From contig OX453272.1 of NCBI GenBank assembly GCA_949710005.1, positions 40,061,373 through 40,125,372 of the forward strand: a DNA stretch of 64,000 bases, written 5' to 3'. Positions 33,407 to 46,165 of the stretch are shown here, piece by piece. How positions within the stretch are numbered: position 1 is the first letter of the stretch; each line of letters opens with the position of its first letter. A program made the translations under genes and the position numbers. Source of the DNA: Ricordea florida. Lineage: Eukaryota; Cnidaria; Anthozoa; Corallimorpharia; Ricordeidae. The notes beneath the pieces were generated by a model. It saw only the letters and a list, made by a program, of their open reading frames with translations, ran no database searches and was not told the DNA's origin.

Positions 33407-36400
33407 ATGAAAGGTACCGCGTTTATCAAGTTTTGTATGATTCTGCTTGCGACATGTTTACGTCTCGAAAATGCGGCCAACCCAGGAAGTATGGCGAATG
33501 AGAGAGACTTCTCTTCAGTCCCTGGTCATTTAGAACCACTGGGGTTAAAGAACGTGAAACGCTCCGTTGAGGTATTACAACATTTTCCCACGACTAAAGA
33601 GTTTTTCACCAAGTACGTTGTGGCAAGCAGGCCAGTTTTAATACAAGGCGGAGCAAAGATATCACCAGCGTTTTCAAAATGGACAGACGAGTATTTTTTG
33701 TCTCTTGCCGAATCGAGCGAGTACAGAATCCACGTAGAACAGCGTAAAAAGGAAGTCCGTACAATCCCCGATGAAGAAGTTTCTTTCACCGACTTTTTAA
33801 AGAGTTACAAGGAAAAAGACATCTACATGGTTAGCACAGTGCCAAAGTTTATTCAGTAAGTAAAAAAGTCCATTAAAACAAAGTGGTAATGTAGTCACAG
33901 GAGGCCCAAGCTCCGCAATTGAAAGGGTTTGTTTGAAAAATCAAAGCGATTTTTTTCAGTAGAAGGGAAAAAAAATTCAATTTTTTTTATATTTTTTGGT
34001 ATTTTGGTATAAAAAATTTTGGTATTTTATGTTGTCCGCCTGATTCGTAGGCCATTCAAAAGCGTTTTCGGCCAGTTAGCGCTGTTTCAACTCAAGCCCT
34101 TTCAAATCGGGAACTTGGGTCGCCTGTGGTGTAGTTACGATGGAGACTACACAATACAAACTTAAGCGTTTACGTTAAGTTTGCATCAAAGGCAGAAACA
34201 TTTTTTGAAACAGCTAGAAATAGCTAACGCTAGGGAGGCTGAACAGTAAAGGAAGACAGAAAGGAAATCCTTACAGGCAGTTTTTTTGTTTCTCTTTGTC
34301 GATTTATTGGGCACCATTTCGCATTAGACTTAACAAAACTACTAGAAATTCATTTTTAGGTTTGTGTTGACCGTAATGCAAATAAATTAGCCTTAAAAAA
34401 AGCCACAATATTAATCGTTAGCCGTAAAGGTCTCCACCCCATTGAGACCCTCTTATAAATATCAAGCGCCATCACGTGTTTTTAACAGTCCAGTGGATGT
34501 GTTTACATCAGTGCATGCGCAGCGTAAAAATTGATGATAGCTAACAGTATTTTGCAAAACATCACTGAAGGTAAAACTAATTAATATACAGTGGATGCTG
34601 TATGTGGTTTACTGACTTCTTCGATCTAAGGCGTATTTGTCTAGAGAACAATATGCCGGGTCAGATGTTAAAGCGGAATTGTTTTTCACTGAGCATCCAT
34701 GATTATGAAACAATATTGCCTTTATTACCATTTTAAACGTCAAAATTGATATTTCGGAGGTGAAGTTTCCTATCCAATAAAACGGATTTCCCATGAACCA
34801 GGCAGTTTAAGGAAGTTGGTATTCTTGAATATGTTAGCTGTAAATTAGCCTCGTCACTGTCAACATCTGCGTAATAATTCTCCTTAGTACTGCAATCAAT
34901 CCAATGATATTGCAAAGACAAGTTGCATATTGATCAACTATTGGAACGTAATGATTAACTTAAAGCCTATTAAAATAGAATGTCGTCATTTCGTATTGTC
35001 CATTGTTAAAACAAATTGAATCCGTTTTTTCTAGTTCCTGACCTCATGTTTCCTTCTACGTTGTCGAACCTGGCGCTCTTTATTGCCAAATTTAAGAAAT
35101 TTATTGTTAAGTGCTGTTGTAAAATTGAAACGGTGGAAATAAATAATTGCTCTAGTGAATCACTTTAGATGCAAACATTCACCGTCACCAAACTAAACTG
35201 GCTGAAAACGTACAGATACTTGTCGTCAGCACCAAGTACAAAAAAACGTTGTTAGCTTGTCACAATAAGGTGAAGCTTTGCGCCTGATTGGTTGAGAACT
35301 GGATTAGCGCAAGATTCGTAAGCCAATCACCTATTGTAACAAACAAAACCGAACTTATCTCGAAATTGAATTTGAATTTCCCGGTAACTCGCGGCAATTT
35401 TCGTTTCCCTTCAGGTCATTTTCTACATAATTTTACAATCAATAATTCAAACCATGTTTGTCAGTGCATGCGTGCCGGACAAGTCAAAACAAACAGTGTG
35501 CAGTACAGTAAAACATTGAGTCTATTTTCTATTTTGAAGTAGCCGTATAACCTCTGTCCAGTTACAATCCAGTTCAGGTTTCGCTGGTTTAGAGTACACT
35601 TGATATTGCATCTTCATAAACGATTGCTGCTTACTCCTTACATCAAGTCATTTGTTCAACTCCCGATAATTCGCCCAACCTTTTTCAGTTTCCCATGAAG
35701 GTTCGAGTTATCGGGAGTGAACTGTATATTCCACTCATGTTGCGTTCTTTTACTAGTTCTATTTTGTCCTTTCATTGTATACTTGATTTTCACTCTTTAA
35801 TTCAGCCAAAGAATGGCTGCAAGGAACAAGAATTCAGATGAGCACGCTTTCTTGTTGACTTGTTAAAATGTTTCTCATACTAGGAGTGATGTGCTTCTGC
35901 CTCCACCACTGCTGTGCAAAGATATCACGAGTACAATGTTATCCGACGCTGTAAGTGACTTTTAATAGCTCAATTCAAAGGCGATCTTTATGCAATTATG
36001 CACATTTGTTGCTCGCTATAAAAATACGTCGAGTAAGATCTGATCGAAATAATTATATATCAGGTTATTTCAACAAGCGTCACGTCAGGATTGCTGCATA
36101 GTGACAAAGTCAATTTTTGGCGTTTTTTATTGACCGACCCAATAATAAGCTTGGTGAATATAGGATTTATCATATGGCCATTTTATTTTGTTTTGTCGGG
36201 CGGGAAATCCCGATTGAACGAGCTAGGCCCCAGTATCCTGCCCTCTTAGATAACCAATCAGAACTCAGAATTCCCCTCATCTTGCCCGCACACGGATTTT
36301 ATTCTCGATCTCCAGCCAAACAAGTCGATAACATATTGAAACCTTAATAATCTTGCTCAGTTCCAGTATGGACGTTCAAACTCGAACGGAATGTTACAGA

Positions 36401-39400
36401 GAATTGAGTAGATCTTACTTGTCGATATGTTTCATATTCCATTTGTTTCGACTAACACTACACAATGATGCAATGAGTGAGCTCTTGATAAATTGAAATC
36501 ACGGCAAAGCCTGAAACCATTTTTTGCTCGCTCCTTGAAGTTTATACCAATTCAAGCGTCACTGTCTTGTGATTGACAGGTAATGTGGTTTAGCAGTGGA
36601 GGAACAAAGTCTGTTCTTCACCATGACGTTGGACTGGAAAACATTAACTGCCTGTTTAGTGGCGTGAAAGAACTTCTGTTTATTGATTATCACAAATACA
36701 AGCACGCGGTAAGCATATCACTCTAAAGTTAACACACATGACACATTTAGTGGGAGCAGGGTTGGCGCAGTGTTGGGGAGCAGGGTTGGCGCAGTGTTGA
36801 GAGCGCTCGCCTTTCACCAACGTGGCCCGGGTTCGATTCCCTGCCCCAGTGTCATATGGGGGCTGAGTTTTCTGGTTCTCTTCTCTGTTCCGAGAGGTTT
36901 TTCTCCGGATACTCCGGTTTTCCCCTCTCCACAAAAACCAACATTTTGATTTGATTTGATTTCATTTCATTTGTGCTTTACAGTGTTCCCAATTAGTCTG
37001 TTAGTACGTTAGTGCTAAATACAATTGACACTCAAGTAAAGTTCATTATTATTATTATTATTATTATTATTGTCATCATCATTAGGCATTTACACAAGTG
37101 CTCTGATTTCTGCTCTAAACTTTACCCACAAAATGTTCAAAAGTTGTCCAAAGTTGCTCCTTTTTGAAAAAGTTGCACAAAAGTTCCTCGTTTCTTAAGT
37201 CCAAACATTTAGTATATTAATAATTAAATTTTAAAGATACACAAATAATTTTTAACCTCTGAAGATTACATACTCACAAAACTTTAATGCCTATGTTTGC
37301 TGTTCGTGCTTTTGCTAATTCGATTGGGTCGATACTTGAGTCTTCACTAGCAGAGTCTTCTGAGCTGGAATATGTTTCCGCTTAATCTAAGACTATTCAT
37401 CATTTTGAAAACGTGTTCACACAGATACCGTTGACCGTACATCGCTTCAGAAACACAGGAACCCAGAAACGATATGTGGTGATCTTCACAAAAAGAGCAA
37501 ATCTATCAATCACAGATAGAGTCAGCTAAAGAGGGATAAATTTAAACACTTATATTTACGAAAATTATGAAAAAAAAAGCTTTTTTTCTGTTAAAAAAGT
37601 ATAAAATTCTCATATTGGACTGAAAAAGTTGCCGGAAAGTTGCTCAAATCCAAAAGTTGCCAGAAAGATGCCGAGCAACTTGAGTAAATGCGTAATCATC
37701 ATCATCATTATTACTTTTGTTATTACTTTTTTGGTAACGGTTAATTTGATATTTTGATTGCTCACATCTGCGAACGGAAAAACGTTTATAAAAATATCGA
37801 ACTCAATAGAACAAGAGTCCATAGTCGCTTTATTTTGCTTTGAGGTACTGAATCTTTGTTCCGTCTAATCAGGAGGTTCTTTTCTGTCAGACTGGCAAAA
37901 TTGCTTCTTTTGTTTGGTAAATTCCCTACTACATTTTGCCAGATGAGAATTGGATGCTCCTTTCGGACTCTGAATAGTTACAATAGAGAATTGCCACACA
38001 GACCTGTAGTCGGTAGCACTGATGCGAACCGCGGCATTTGCCTTGGTCATTCGGAGACTATAATAAATAATTTTGTCAAATAATGCAAGATATCGGTCTT
38101 GTGAAAAGATGTCGGCATCATAAACACCCCAAACAACTAGGCAATGCCTCAGTCATAATTTTTTCTGGTAAGGTCCTGTCAAACTAAGAACCAATTCATA
38201 AAGTTGTTTATAAGAAGCAAGTTGTGGCTAGCCTGAAACTTACGTGTATGTTACAGTGTAAGAGTACCACCCTCAATGAGGTCTGGTTACAACTTTTAAC
38301 ATTACTCATGATCAGTGTGTACGTGACATCTTTATCAGACACGTTAAAACCTTATAAATGCTTCATAGCTTAAGGCGGTCATGTAAAAAACACTGAATGT
38401 AAAAGTGGAGAAAAATTTAGAATAATGACTGTGGAAAGAAAATGTCTTGCAATGTAACTACATACCATTGGTTACGAGTCCAAGTAAAAAAAACCCTCCA
38501 AGAATACCATAAATATGTCTATCGTAACTGCTAATTGAGATAGTGGCTAGATTTCACTGTAAACAATTCAGCTACAGCATGCATAATGACGTATGAAGTG
38601 ATACGTAAGTCTAGCCGTCTAATATGGCAGTTTCTTAAGGTTTCAATCCTTGCATGCAGAGTTTCTAATGTTGCACAATGATTTGTCCATCAGGTTCCCA
38701 TTGACTTTCCAGCTGGAGCTTACTCTGGTGTGGATGTCGACAGGTATTTATCTGAAGGACCAACTTGCGGTCGAATTTTTCATTTTTAGCGTTGCCATTT
38801 TCAAACACTATATATTTCATGAATTCCAGTCTACCAAACTCAGTAGCCCTTGCGCTTCTTAACTCGACCACACCTGAATCTCATTGTGAGCTGTGACGTC
38901 ACCGAGAGTCCGGCCAGAGTCGTTTTCTCGTTGACGTCCCCAAAACGTCGCGTGCTGGTCAACGGATAAGGGCACCCAACGACTATTTTCGGTAAAAATC
39001 TGTTCGGAATCAAGGTGAGCTAGAATTTTTGAATATCGAACACACAGGCTCTCGGATTTTCGAACCGTATATCTGAATAGATTTTCAGTCCCTAAAACAT
39101 CACCCTAAAGATTCGCAACAAGGGAAAAGTAGTCCCATGCGTTTTCGGAAAGTATATTTTTGCAATTTTGGCACTCATAAAGGTCACCTAGCAATTTCGG
39201 ATGAGCAAATGGTTCGTTGAGAAGTTTTTAAAAAGTGCCGTCCAGCTAGCAATTTCTGAAATGAAGATCTCATTCCCTAAAGTTTTCGAACACTTCAATT
39301 TTGAGGTAAGATATCAGAGCAGATCAAATTCTTCTAGGTGTTAAAAAAACATCTCTTTAGACAGTCTTGACGAGCCACCGTATCTGGGAGGTTTTCACAT

Positions 39401-42400
39401 CCACTGTTTGAATTTGTGCAGGGTCGACTTCGAGAAGTATCCTGGACTAACAGACGTGGAGTACTATAATGTGACAATGTACGCTGGAGACTGCTTGTAT
39501 ATTCCTGACAGATGGTACGTCAATGACATTGACATTTCATCATTCTTGAATCGTCACGCAACCTGTCTTAGCAGGAATAGAGTGTTGCGTGGCCAAAAGC
39601 GTAGTTTTTTTTTTTTCTCAACTTCAACTTCATTTTTTTATTAAAAGAATCTTACAATCTCACAATTCTATTGTGAATTCATTAGGAGCTCGTTTTCGTA
39701 TCTCTTTATTTTTGTCTATAGTGGCTTTTTACAAATATCGAATTTGCCCACTGACATATGTTGTGTTTCATAAATTAACGTTATGTGCAATAAATCTACA
39801 ATTAAAAGATTCTTGATATATAAATCAAATGATATCCAAAACAACGAAAAGATGTCAGCTACAATAAAGAGATATACTAGGAGAACATGCAGATTTGGGA
39901 GCACGTTCGGTAGACTAAGACTTAATTAAGAGGAACTGACGTTGAGCATTACTGTATTTCAAAAAAGTATCAGAGAGAGAGGGATGAGTAGGTTTATGGA
40001 ACCCCTTTTTTGTCATCCGTTGTTAATGCAGGATGACATATTGTGAGGGGACGATTTGTCACTCACTCGATCACCGAGCTGTAAACTCGATCAAGTACGC
40101 ATGCGTGATATGCTCAGTAGTCTAGCGGTGATCATTCCCTCTCAGTGAGGTGAACGGCCCAAGTTTCTTTCTTTTTTCTTTTATTTTTTACTTCCTTTTT
40201 GTCATACGGAATGATATGTTACTGTCAATGATATGCATCTCAGTGGTTAAATCTATGATTTTAACCTGATCTCACGCTAAGACAATGACGTCATAGATAA
40301 AATCGGATGACATCGCTCACAAAGCACTTTGATTAATTACCCCCACCCCCCCCCCCCCAACTCCCCTCCATATTTACGTCGACCACAGAGGATATTGCTT
40401 GTTGGTTGATTGTTCAATTTGTTGATCTCTTCTAGGTACCATCAGGTCCGTTCTTATGGTCGCAACATCGCGGTCAATTTGTGGTGGCAAAGTGAACCTG
40501 GATTTATACCTAAAGACTGTGACAACGTGCAACAAAATCAAACGATAGATAACTTCAATTTCACTCTTGACATCAATGATGATATCAAAAGGGAGACAGT
40601 AATGTAAGATATCATTATGTAACACCTGCGAATCGATTACCGTAAGCTAGTATATACCAACTCAGCAACCTTGGCATTTTGAGCAATCTGATTGGCTCAC
40701 TGTCATGGGGTGATCAAAACTATTCACTTCCTACGAGGTGAATAGAGCGTTTTCACTCACGTGGCCAGCAGCCATGCAAATTTTTTGGAACAAAAGAAAG
40801 TTTTTACATAAGAAAAGAGTTCAACTCCCAAAGGATTAGTTTGGAACACCAACATGGCCGCCGTTTCATTGTTTTGGAACACCAATATGGCTGCTGTGAC
40901 GTCATATGAAAACGCTCTATAGTACCGGGGTTTCTGGGAAATCCTTGTGCAAGTGAGTTTTGGTCGAAAAAAAATGGTTGGCGTCGCACTCTTGCTTGAC
41001 AGCTATTTCTGGTATATTTAAACAATAGAGTGCTTCTGTCAAGGAACTATTTAAACAATAGAGTGTTTCTGTCGAGGAACTATTGGCTGATAGTTGCCCC
41101 ACAGAAATTTGATGTTCTTAAAACAAATATTAGCCAGAGTAGCGAAGAAAATATGCTAGTTTTAAGAACATCAAATTTCCAAGGTGCAACTATCAGACCG
41201 ATAGTTCCGAGACATGGTCACTCTATTGTCTTTATTGTTCACCACTAAGTTTTCTCCCACGCGCCAGTTGAAAAACAGTCAAAACCAGCAGCCCATGTTC
41301 CTGTCAAAACCCACTAAATGCTGATCAAATAAAATTCATGCGTACCTTGTTTTTTTTGGCGGGTACAACCTCATTTACAAGGATAGATACATCTTCTTTG
41401 CTGACCTCGGCGAAGCGAGTAGCGATTATTATTAAAATAAAATAACCGCCGACAGGTTAGCTCAGTTGGTAGAGCACCAGACTACCGTGCGGGAGGTTGC
41501 GGGTTCAAACCCAGGCCGGACCAACACTCAGGATCTTAAAATTAACTGAGGAGGCAGTGCTGCCTTTGTAATGACATCTGTAAATGGTTAGACTTTCTAG
41601 TCTTCTCGGATAAGAACGATAAAAAATTGGACCCGTCTCACAACACTTGTTCCTAATAATCGGTGGGACAGCGCCAGGCAGCGTAGTTTACATGTCTTCA
41701 ATAGTTGATCACCTGGGACTACATTAGCGGTGAATTTTAATTACTTGTCATGAGCTATTTTGTTATCTGTTCTTTTCAGGGATCAATTGCAATCTTATCT
41801 GAAGAAAAGGGACAAGATTTCTTTTAAAAGATTTGTAAAAAAGTTGAAAAAGGTAACAATGAACCTCGTTCCCAGACTTTTCACCTAATCACCCCAGTAG
41901 CTACGCCGCAAAGACCTTGAGAACAGGATGTGTAATGCTATGATATTACTCTACTTGATTGGGGCTAAGGCTAGTTTTTACTGAGGCCCTTATTATTTTG
42001 AATATTCCTTTATGTAATGCATATATCTTACCTCCACTGGACTTCACAGCTGTTACGGTTTTAAGTACATTTGTACTGCAGAAAATTGTTAGGAATTTAG
42101 TGAGTAATTTAGCAGGTGATATCATTTTTATCAATAATATTTATGTTGATGTACTATTTATTCATATTTTTAGAAGGGTCGTGTTTGGGAAGGGAGGTCC
42201 TTATGTAAATCCCGTGTATCCCCTTTCCTGAAACGCTCCAGGGGATTCTTGGCTCAATGCTTCTGCTTAAACTGGCAAATCAGTCAAGGAGACATCATTT
42301 GTTTTGCTAGGATCCAAACTTGTTTTTCGATGGCGAAGATATCGAATGGACTGAAGAACTTAAGACATCAGTCAAAACGGTGAGTTTGAAAGACAACGAA

Positions 42401-43714
42401 AAACTGTGCTCGATCTTCTAATTAGGTAAATGATTAAAATTAATATTTTCAAATTGGATATTGTTCTTTGACCATATAGTAAAATATAGTGCTTCTTTTG
42501 TTAAAGCTTTTTAAGATAATAGATGTGGACAAGGACAGATTCTTCTCTGTAGCTGATCTCAATGCGCTTGAAGCAGCCGATGAAGTGAGTAACTCTTTTC
42601 TGCTTTTTATTTCTTTTGCCCTTTGCCAGTGACCCATGATGTGTCAGACAAATAGACGACATTTTCATATATCTCTCAGTCAGTACGCGCGCTGTGATTG
42701 GTCAATTTAGCGATTCAAATTCAAAAGTTTGTTTTGAGATATAATGAATATCTTACAACTCCATTTTCTCGGTCCTTACTGTAAATTCAAGGATCCTACG
42801 AATCTCGAACTCGGTTAGCCTGAGAGCTATATTCTATTAGTTGTTCTACGTCTTTCAAATCCATTTTTCTTTAGTGCTGTTGTGCTTCTTGTTGTTCCTG
42901 ATTACATGCATTTTAATGTCGTGAAGCGTGAATTCAAATGTTTAGTCCAATTGCAACGTTTCGACGTTTCACTCGGACTCTCGTTGCTGGTCTTAATTAG
43001 TTCTTCAGCAGGCGTATACTAAGGGCAAGCAGGGGTGGGGGTTTTGGGTTTCCTGGGGTGCTCGTGATTTTTTTAAGTCAACAGTAATTAGTGTAATTAG
43101 AACTTACGTCATATATGCAGCAATTTTGTACGCTTCTCCGTTCGCCAAACCCCCTACTTCACTCACTGCTGTTTCAAAAAAAGGTCACTTTTAAAAAAAC
43201 ACGACTTGGATGTCATCATAACAACCTGGTAGGTACTCTGAGGGTCACCCGTGATGTGGGTACTTCCGCGGCTCCTGCACCATCGAGTGACCACCCCTAG
43301 AACAAAAACTCCACGTCACTCCCCTGATCAGGCGATGGTGTCTGCTAATAACGGTACACCACCTGTGTAGCTTGGTGGTCTATCCCAACTGGTGCTTTCC
43401 GATCCACCTACATGCAACGAGTCTCAGGTTGTACTTTGACAAAGACTGACAACAAGATAATCGTAAGGATTACATTGGATTGTAAGATAGCTTAATCATG
43501 AATTACTTGTTTTTTTTTTTGGCTGTCGCAGGATACCGTTGATGCTCTCCTGAACGAATACTACAGACTGATCGACTTGAATGAAAAGCAACTTGAGGAA
43601 GATCGCGCTACTGAGGATCAAAAGGATGATGATGAATATATTTTTGGAGAAGATGATTATTATATTGAACCTGTCAAGGAGGATGATAAAGGGAAACCTA
43701 AAGAAGAACTATGA
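33407..43714 (+). CDS. secretory-pathway JmjC/cupin-8 hydroxylase with EF-hand-like loop and KEEL tail, ten exons
   Basis: Predicted Fe(II)/2-oxoglutarate oxygenase. Exons: 33407-33855, 35884-35950, 36580-36708, 38694-38743, 39422-39514, 40436-40603, 41780-41852, 42311-42379, 42507-42584, 43532-43714. All are GT-AG and in phase, giving 452 codons. The N-terminus is a signal peptide (hydrophobic FIKFCMILLATCL). Iron ligands fit H186-x-D188 in SVLHHDVGLEN and H265 in LYIPDRWYHQV. Lys in SGVKELLFIDY is a candidate 2-oxoglutarate contact. Residues 372-383 (DVDKDRFFSVAD) form one EF-hand-like loop. The acidic tail ends KEEL, a KDEL-like ER-retrieval signal. Together these point to an ER-lumenal hydroxylase, possibly calcium-sensitive. 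I cannot name a one-to-one human orthologue; JMJD8 is ER-lumenal but lacks the EF-hand part. An AATAAA at 43829 probably ends the transcript. Substrate unknown. Confidence 0.85.
36757..37075 (+). mobile_element. SINE with tRNA-like head, family 4, copy 1
   Basis: The head has GTTGGCGCAGTGTTGAGAGC (A box) and GGGTTCGATTCCC (B box, inside GGCCCGGGTTCGATTCCCTG). The body has CCGAGAGGTTTTTCTCCGG. The tail is TAAAGTTCATT followed by (ATT)n to about 37075. The first 22 bp are duplicated (GGGAGCAGGGTTGGCGCAGT twice). It lies in JmjC-gene intron 3. Confidence 0.85.
40745..40917. mobile_element. 173-bp MITE with TA target site
   Basis: Ends GAGCGTTTTCA and TGAAAACGCTC are flanked by TA on both sides. 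The interior includes ACACCAACATGGCCGCCG and a TGACGTCA site near 40898. It is non-coding and lies in JmjC-gene intron 6. Confidence 0.75.
41055..41228. mobile_element. palindromic MITE with about 65-bp arms
   Basis: The left arm includes CAATAGAGTGTTTCTGTCGA and ATTTGATGTTCTTAAAAC. The right arm is the complement, ending GGTCACTCTATTG. A second copy of the left tip (AAACAATAGAGTGCTTCTGT) sits just upstream at 41021. It lies in JmjC-gene intron 6. Confidence 0.75.
41448..41690 (+). mobile_element. SINE with tRNA-like head, family 3, copy 2
   Basis: The head GGTTAGCTCAGTTGGTAGAG has B box GGGTTCAAACCCA. The body has GGCAGTGCTGCCTTTGTAAT and ends CCCGTCTCACAACACTTG. It is less diverged than the 24743 copy and lies in JmjC-gene intron 6. 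Confidence 0.85.
42660..42832. repeat. interspersed palindromic repeat, copy 2 of the 18265 family
   Basis: Shares CTGTGATTGGTCAATTTAGC, the AAAGTTTGTTTTGAGATATA region and CTCGAACTCGGTTAG with 18265-18532. It lies in JmjC-gene intron 9. Confidence 0.65.
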
Positions 43715-43903
43715 TATCGCTTCCGTGCTGGAACAACTGAGAATATTGATAGACCCCGAGCAATCCATCTTTTTGTCTGGGTTATTTGTGCTTGGAGCAT
43801 CGTAAAATACGCAAGGATAGCTACAAACAATAAAAATATATCTTTTGTTTGTAACAACACTCTTATCAAGGTGCGACCGGCGAGGGGTGAAGCCACGATT
43901 TGC

Positions 43904-43938
43904 CAGGAGCCCATTACCATACCGGTAATGGGCTCCTG
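43904..43938. mobile_element. CAGG...CCTG micro-insertion, 35-bp perfect hairpin with 7-bp TSD
   Basis: Arms CAGGAGCCCATTACC and GGTAATGGGCTCCTG (15 bp, exact complements) are separated by ATACC. Both sides carry the identical 7-mer GATTTGC (43897-43903, 43939-43945). It lies 190 bp after the JmjC-gene stop, past the AATAAA. Confidence 0.8.
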
Positions 43939-45189
43939 GATTTGCATAATAGTTTGCCTCACGTCCGCGCGGAGGATCTGAGACAAAAAGACAGACTTCT
44001 CGCGGTCTAGAATCCTGGCGGGACGTAGCCATACAAGGTACATGTGAGCACCAATATACGAAAGCCACTTAAACGCATTTTAAAATGTTTTTGGCTCTCG
44101 TGTCTTATTTGAATTATAAATGTTGTACTTATCTGTAGGTGATGCCAAGAAACTTTATTGAAGTAACTACTGAATAAGATATTTGTTATTGTTGCTGTGG
44201 CCTAGTTATTTTGATTTATGTATATGCAGTAAGCTTTTGTTATTAAATGTTAAAATATGCTATGGTGTTTCTAGTTCTGTTGCTTTTTTTTCTCATTGAA
44301 ATTATAAACCAATCCCTATTTTTACCTTACCACGTAAGGTAAAACCAATCAGAAAGCAGCAAAGCCGGACTTCAAGTCAGCTTTCCCATCTTGCACTGCA
44401 AGACCCTGCCATCTTTTATGGCATTTCACCTTTAAATTTAGCTGTGACTTGAATTTTTTTCTTTAAATCAACGAATGATGTTAAGCCTATTCAGACTCAT
44501 TAGGGAGCTTAAGCCGGCAAAATATGACGACGACGTCGACTATGGCGGCGCCACATTTTTTCACAAAGAATATAAAAGGAGGGCTGGGAAATTTTACATT
44601 TATGTTCAGAGCGATTCCTCCTGCCCACACCCCCCCCCCCCCACCCCCACCCCTTCTAAAATATGAATGCCCCCTTAAGCTTACTATTCTCTCAGCTAGT
44701 ACCTAGTATGACTCCTTTGATCATAATCGGTCAATTCCAGTAAGCAGCATTCTACAATACGGCCAACAATATTGACGAATTTCGCGTTCGTCGCCAAAAT
44801 ATCTCTCAAAGACAACTTTCAAGCATACGGTTATGGGTCATTACGCAAAAGTAGGTGGGAACCAAGGTTTCGAACAACCCAAACTAACGATTTCAGAAGC
44901 CCGTAATATTTCTTTGTCAAAACCTTGATTCCCTCTCTCAATCGCGTCTCCAATACTGGGGAATGTATTTTTTTTCTAGACATACAATGGATATCTTAAA
45001 AACGTCCTTTTCTTGATGGGTAGAGTAAACCACGAAGCGCTTCGGCCAAAAATCCACGTGAAACTGCCAACTTGGTTGGTGACAGTTACTTAGTTTTTCC
45101 AACCAAACCGATAACCACTCCTTGACAACCACTGACAAACGTCAAACACAAACAACTTCCCAACGACCGACAGAGAGCAGTATATGAGA

Positions 45190-45720
45190 TCAAATTTTTC
45201 GAATACCAAGCCACTTATATTGGTGAGACTGGTAGAAACTTTAAAGTACGATATTGACTGAGCACAGACGAGCGACGAGAAACTGTGACATTACCAACAA
45301 CATCATGCTGAACATTCTTTACAGCCTGACTGAACACAGAATCGACTGTGCACTATGTTGAGTACATCACGTACAGCACTAACTACTTTGAACGAATCAC
45401 ACTCGAGAGAACCTGCAGGAAAACGCCACTGAACCATTGCCAACAAATACCTGCACCGTACAAACGACTTATTGACGACATCCAGAACGGATGGAAACTG
45501 ACAAAAACTGACCAACAACAGCTGAGTCTTCAGCAAATAACACCATGGCCTTACTGACAAACAGCCAATAACACCACGACTTAAACGACCAATCACGACA
45601 TTGAACAGGGACATAAATACCACCACCTGGCGACACGTAAATCACTTGCTTTTGATGATAACTTCTGCTCAGGTTGTCGAAACATTAGTCAATATTATCA
45701 ACAGCAGATCTTTTCAGAGC
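45190..45720 (+). mobile_element. Penelope-like element remnant with GIY-YIG domain, copy 2
   Basis: The start translates as QATYIGETGRNFKVR with the GIY-YIG-type YIGETGR signature. It then breaks into other frames and resumes with VEYITYSTNYFERITLE and APYKRLIDDIQNG, the C-terminal part of the nuclease. At least two frameshifts and stops show it is dead. The 3' part (45520-45720) matches 31740-31920. Confidence 0.7.
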
Positions 45721-46165
45721 TACTTACTCCGGGACGATCAAACTCAACAAACAACTACTGAGACTTCTGGGTTCAAACCACTTTCAGAGTTATGTTTGTC
45801 AATGGAATAGTTCAAAAGTAATGGGTATAACCAGGGCCTCTAAATAAGAAAAAGTACTCAGTGAGAATTCTCCGAATCTAAAATATCGCGTGTAGTTTAC
45901 TGTGATCCGCTATATTTGAAACTCACGACGCTAACATACTCGAAAGAGCTGCACTAAACGAAATACTACACCTATCATGTATCTATGTAGACACTCTGAT
46001 TGCATATATCCCGTGCACATTATAAATCACATACATTCACTTACCGGCATTACCACGTTCTTATTAGCATGCTATATTCCACGTCACCTCGGTGCGCATC
46101 AGCACACCCCCCGAAATTTCCCCGATATGAATCGAAACTTCAGTAAAATTAGAAATCCATAAGAC

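Noticed and set aside
36680-36934. 84-codon minus frame with AGNRTRATLVKGE
   Set aside because: It is the antisense translation of the SINE at 36757, a frame commonly mis-annotated as a protein.
43660-44068. Two overlapping minus-strand frames downstream of the JmjC gene
   Set aside because: They overlap the true last exon and 3' UTR on the other strand, and neither peptide looks like a known family.
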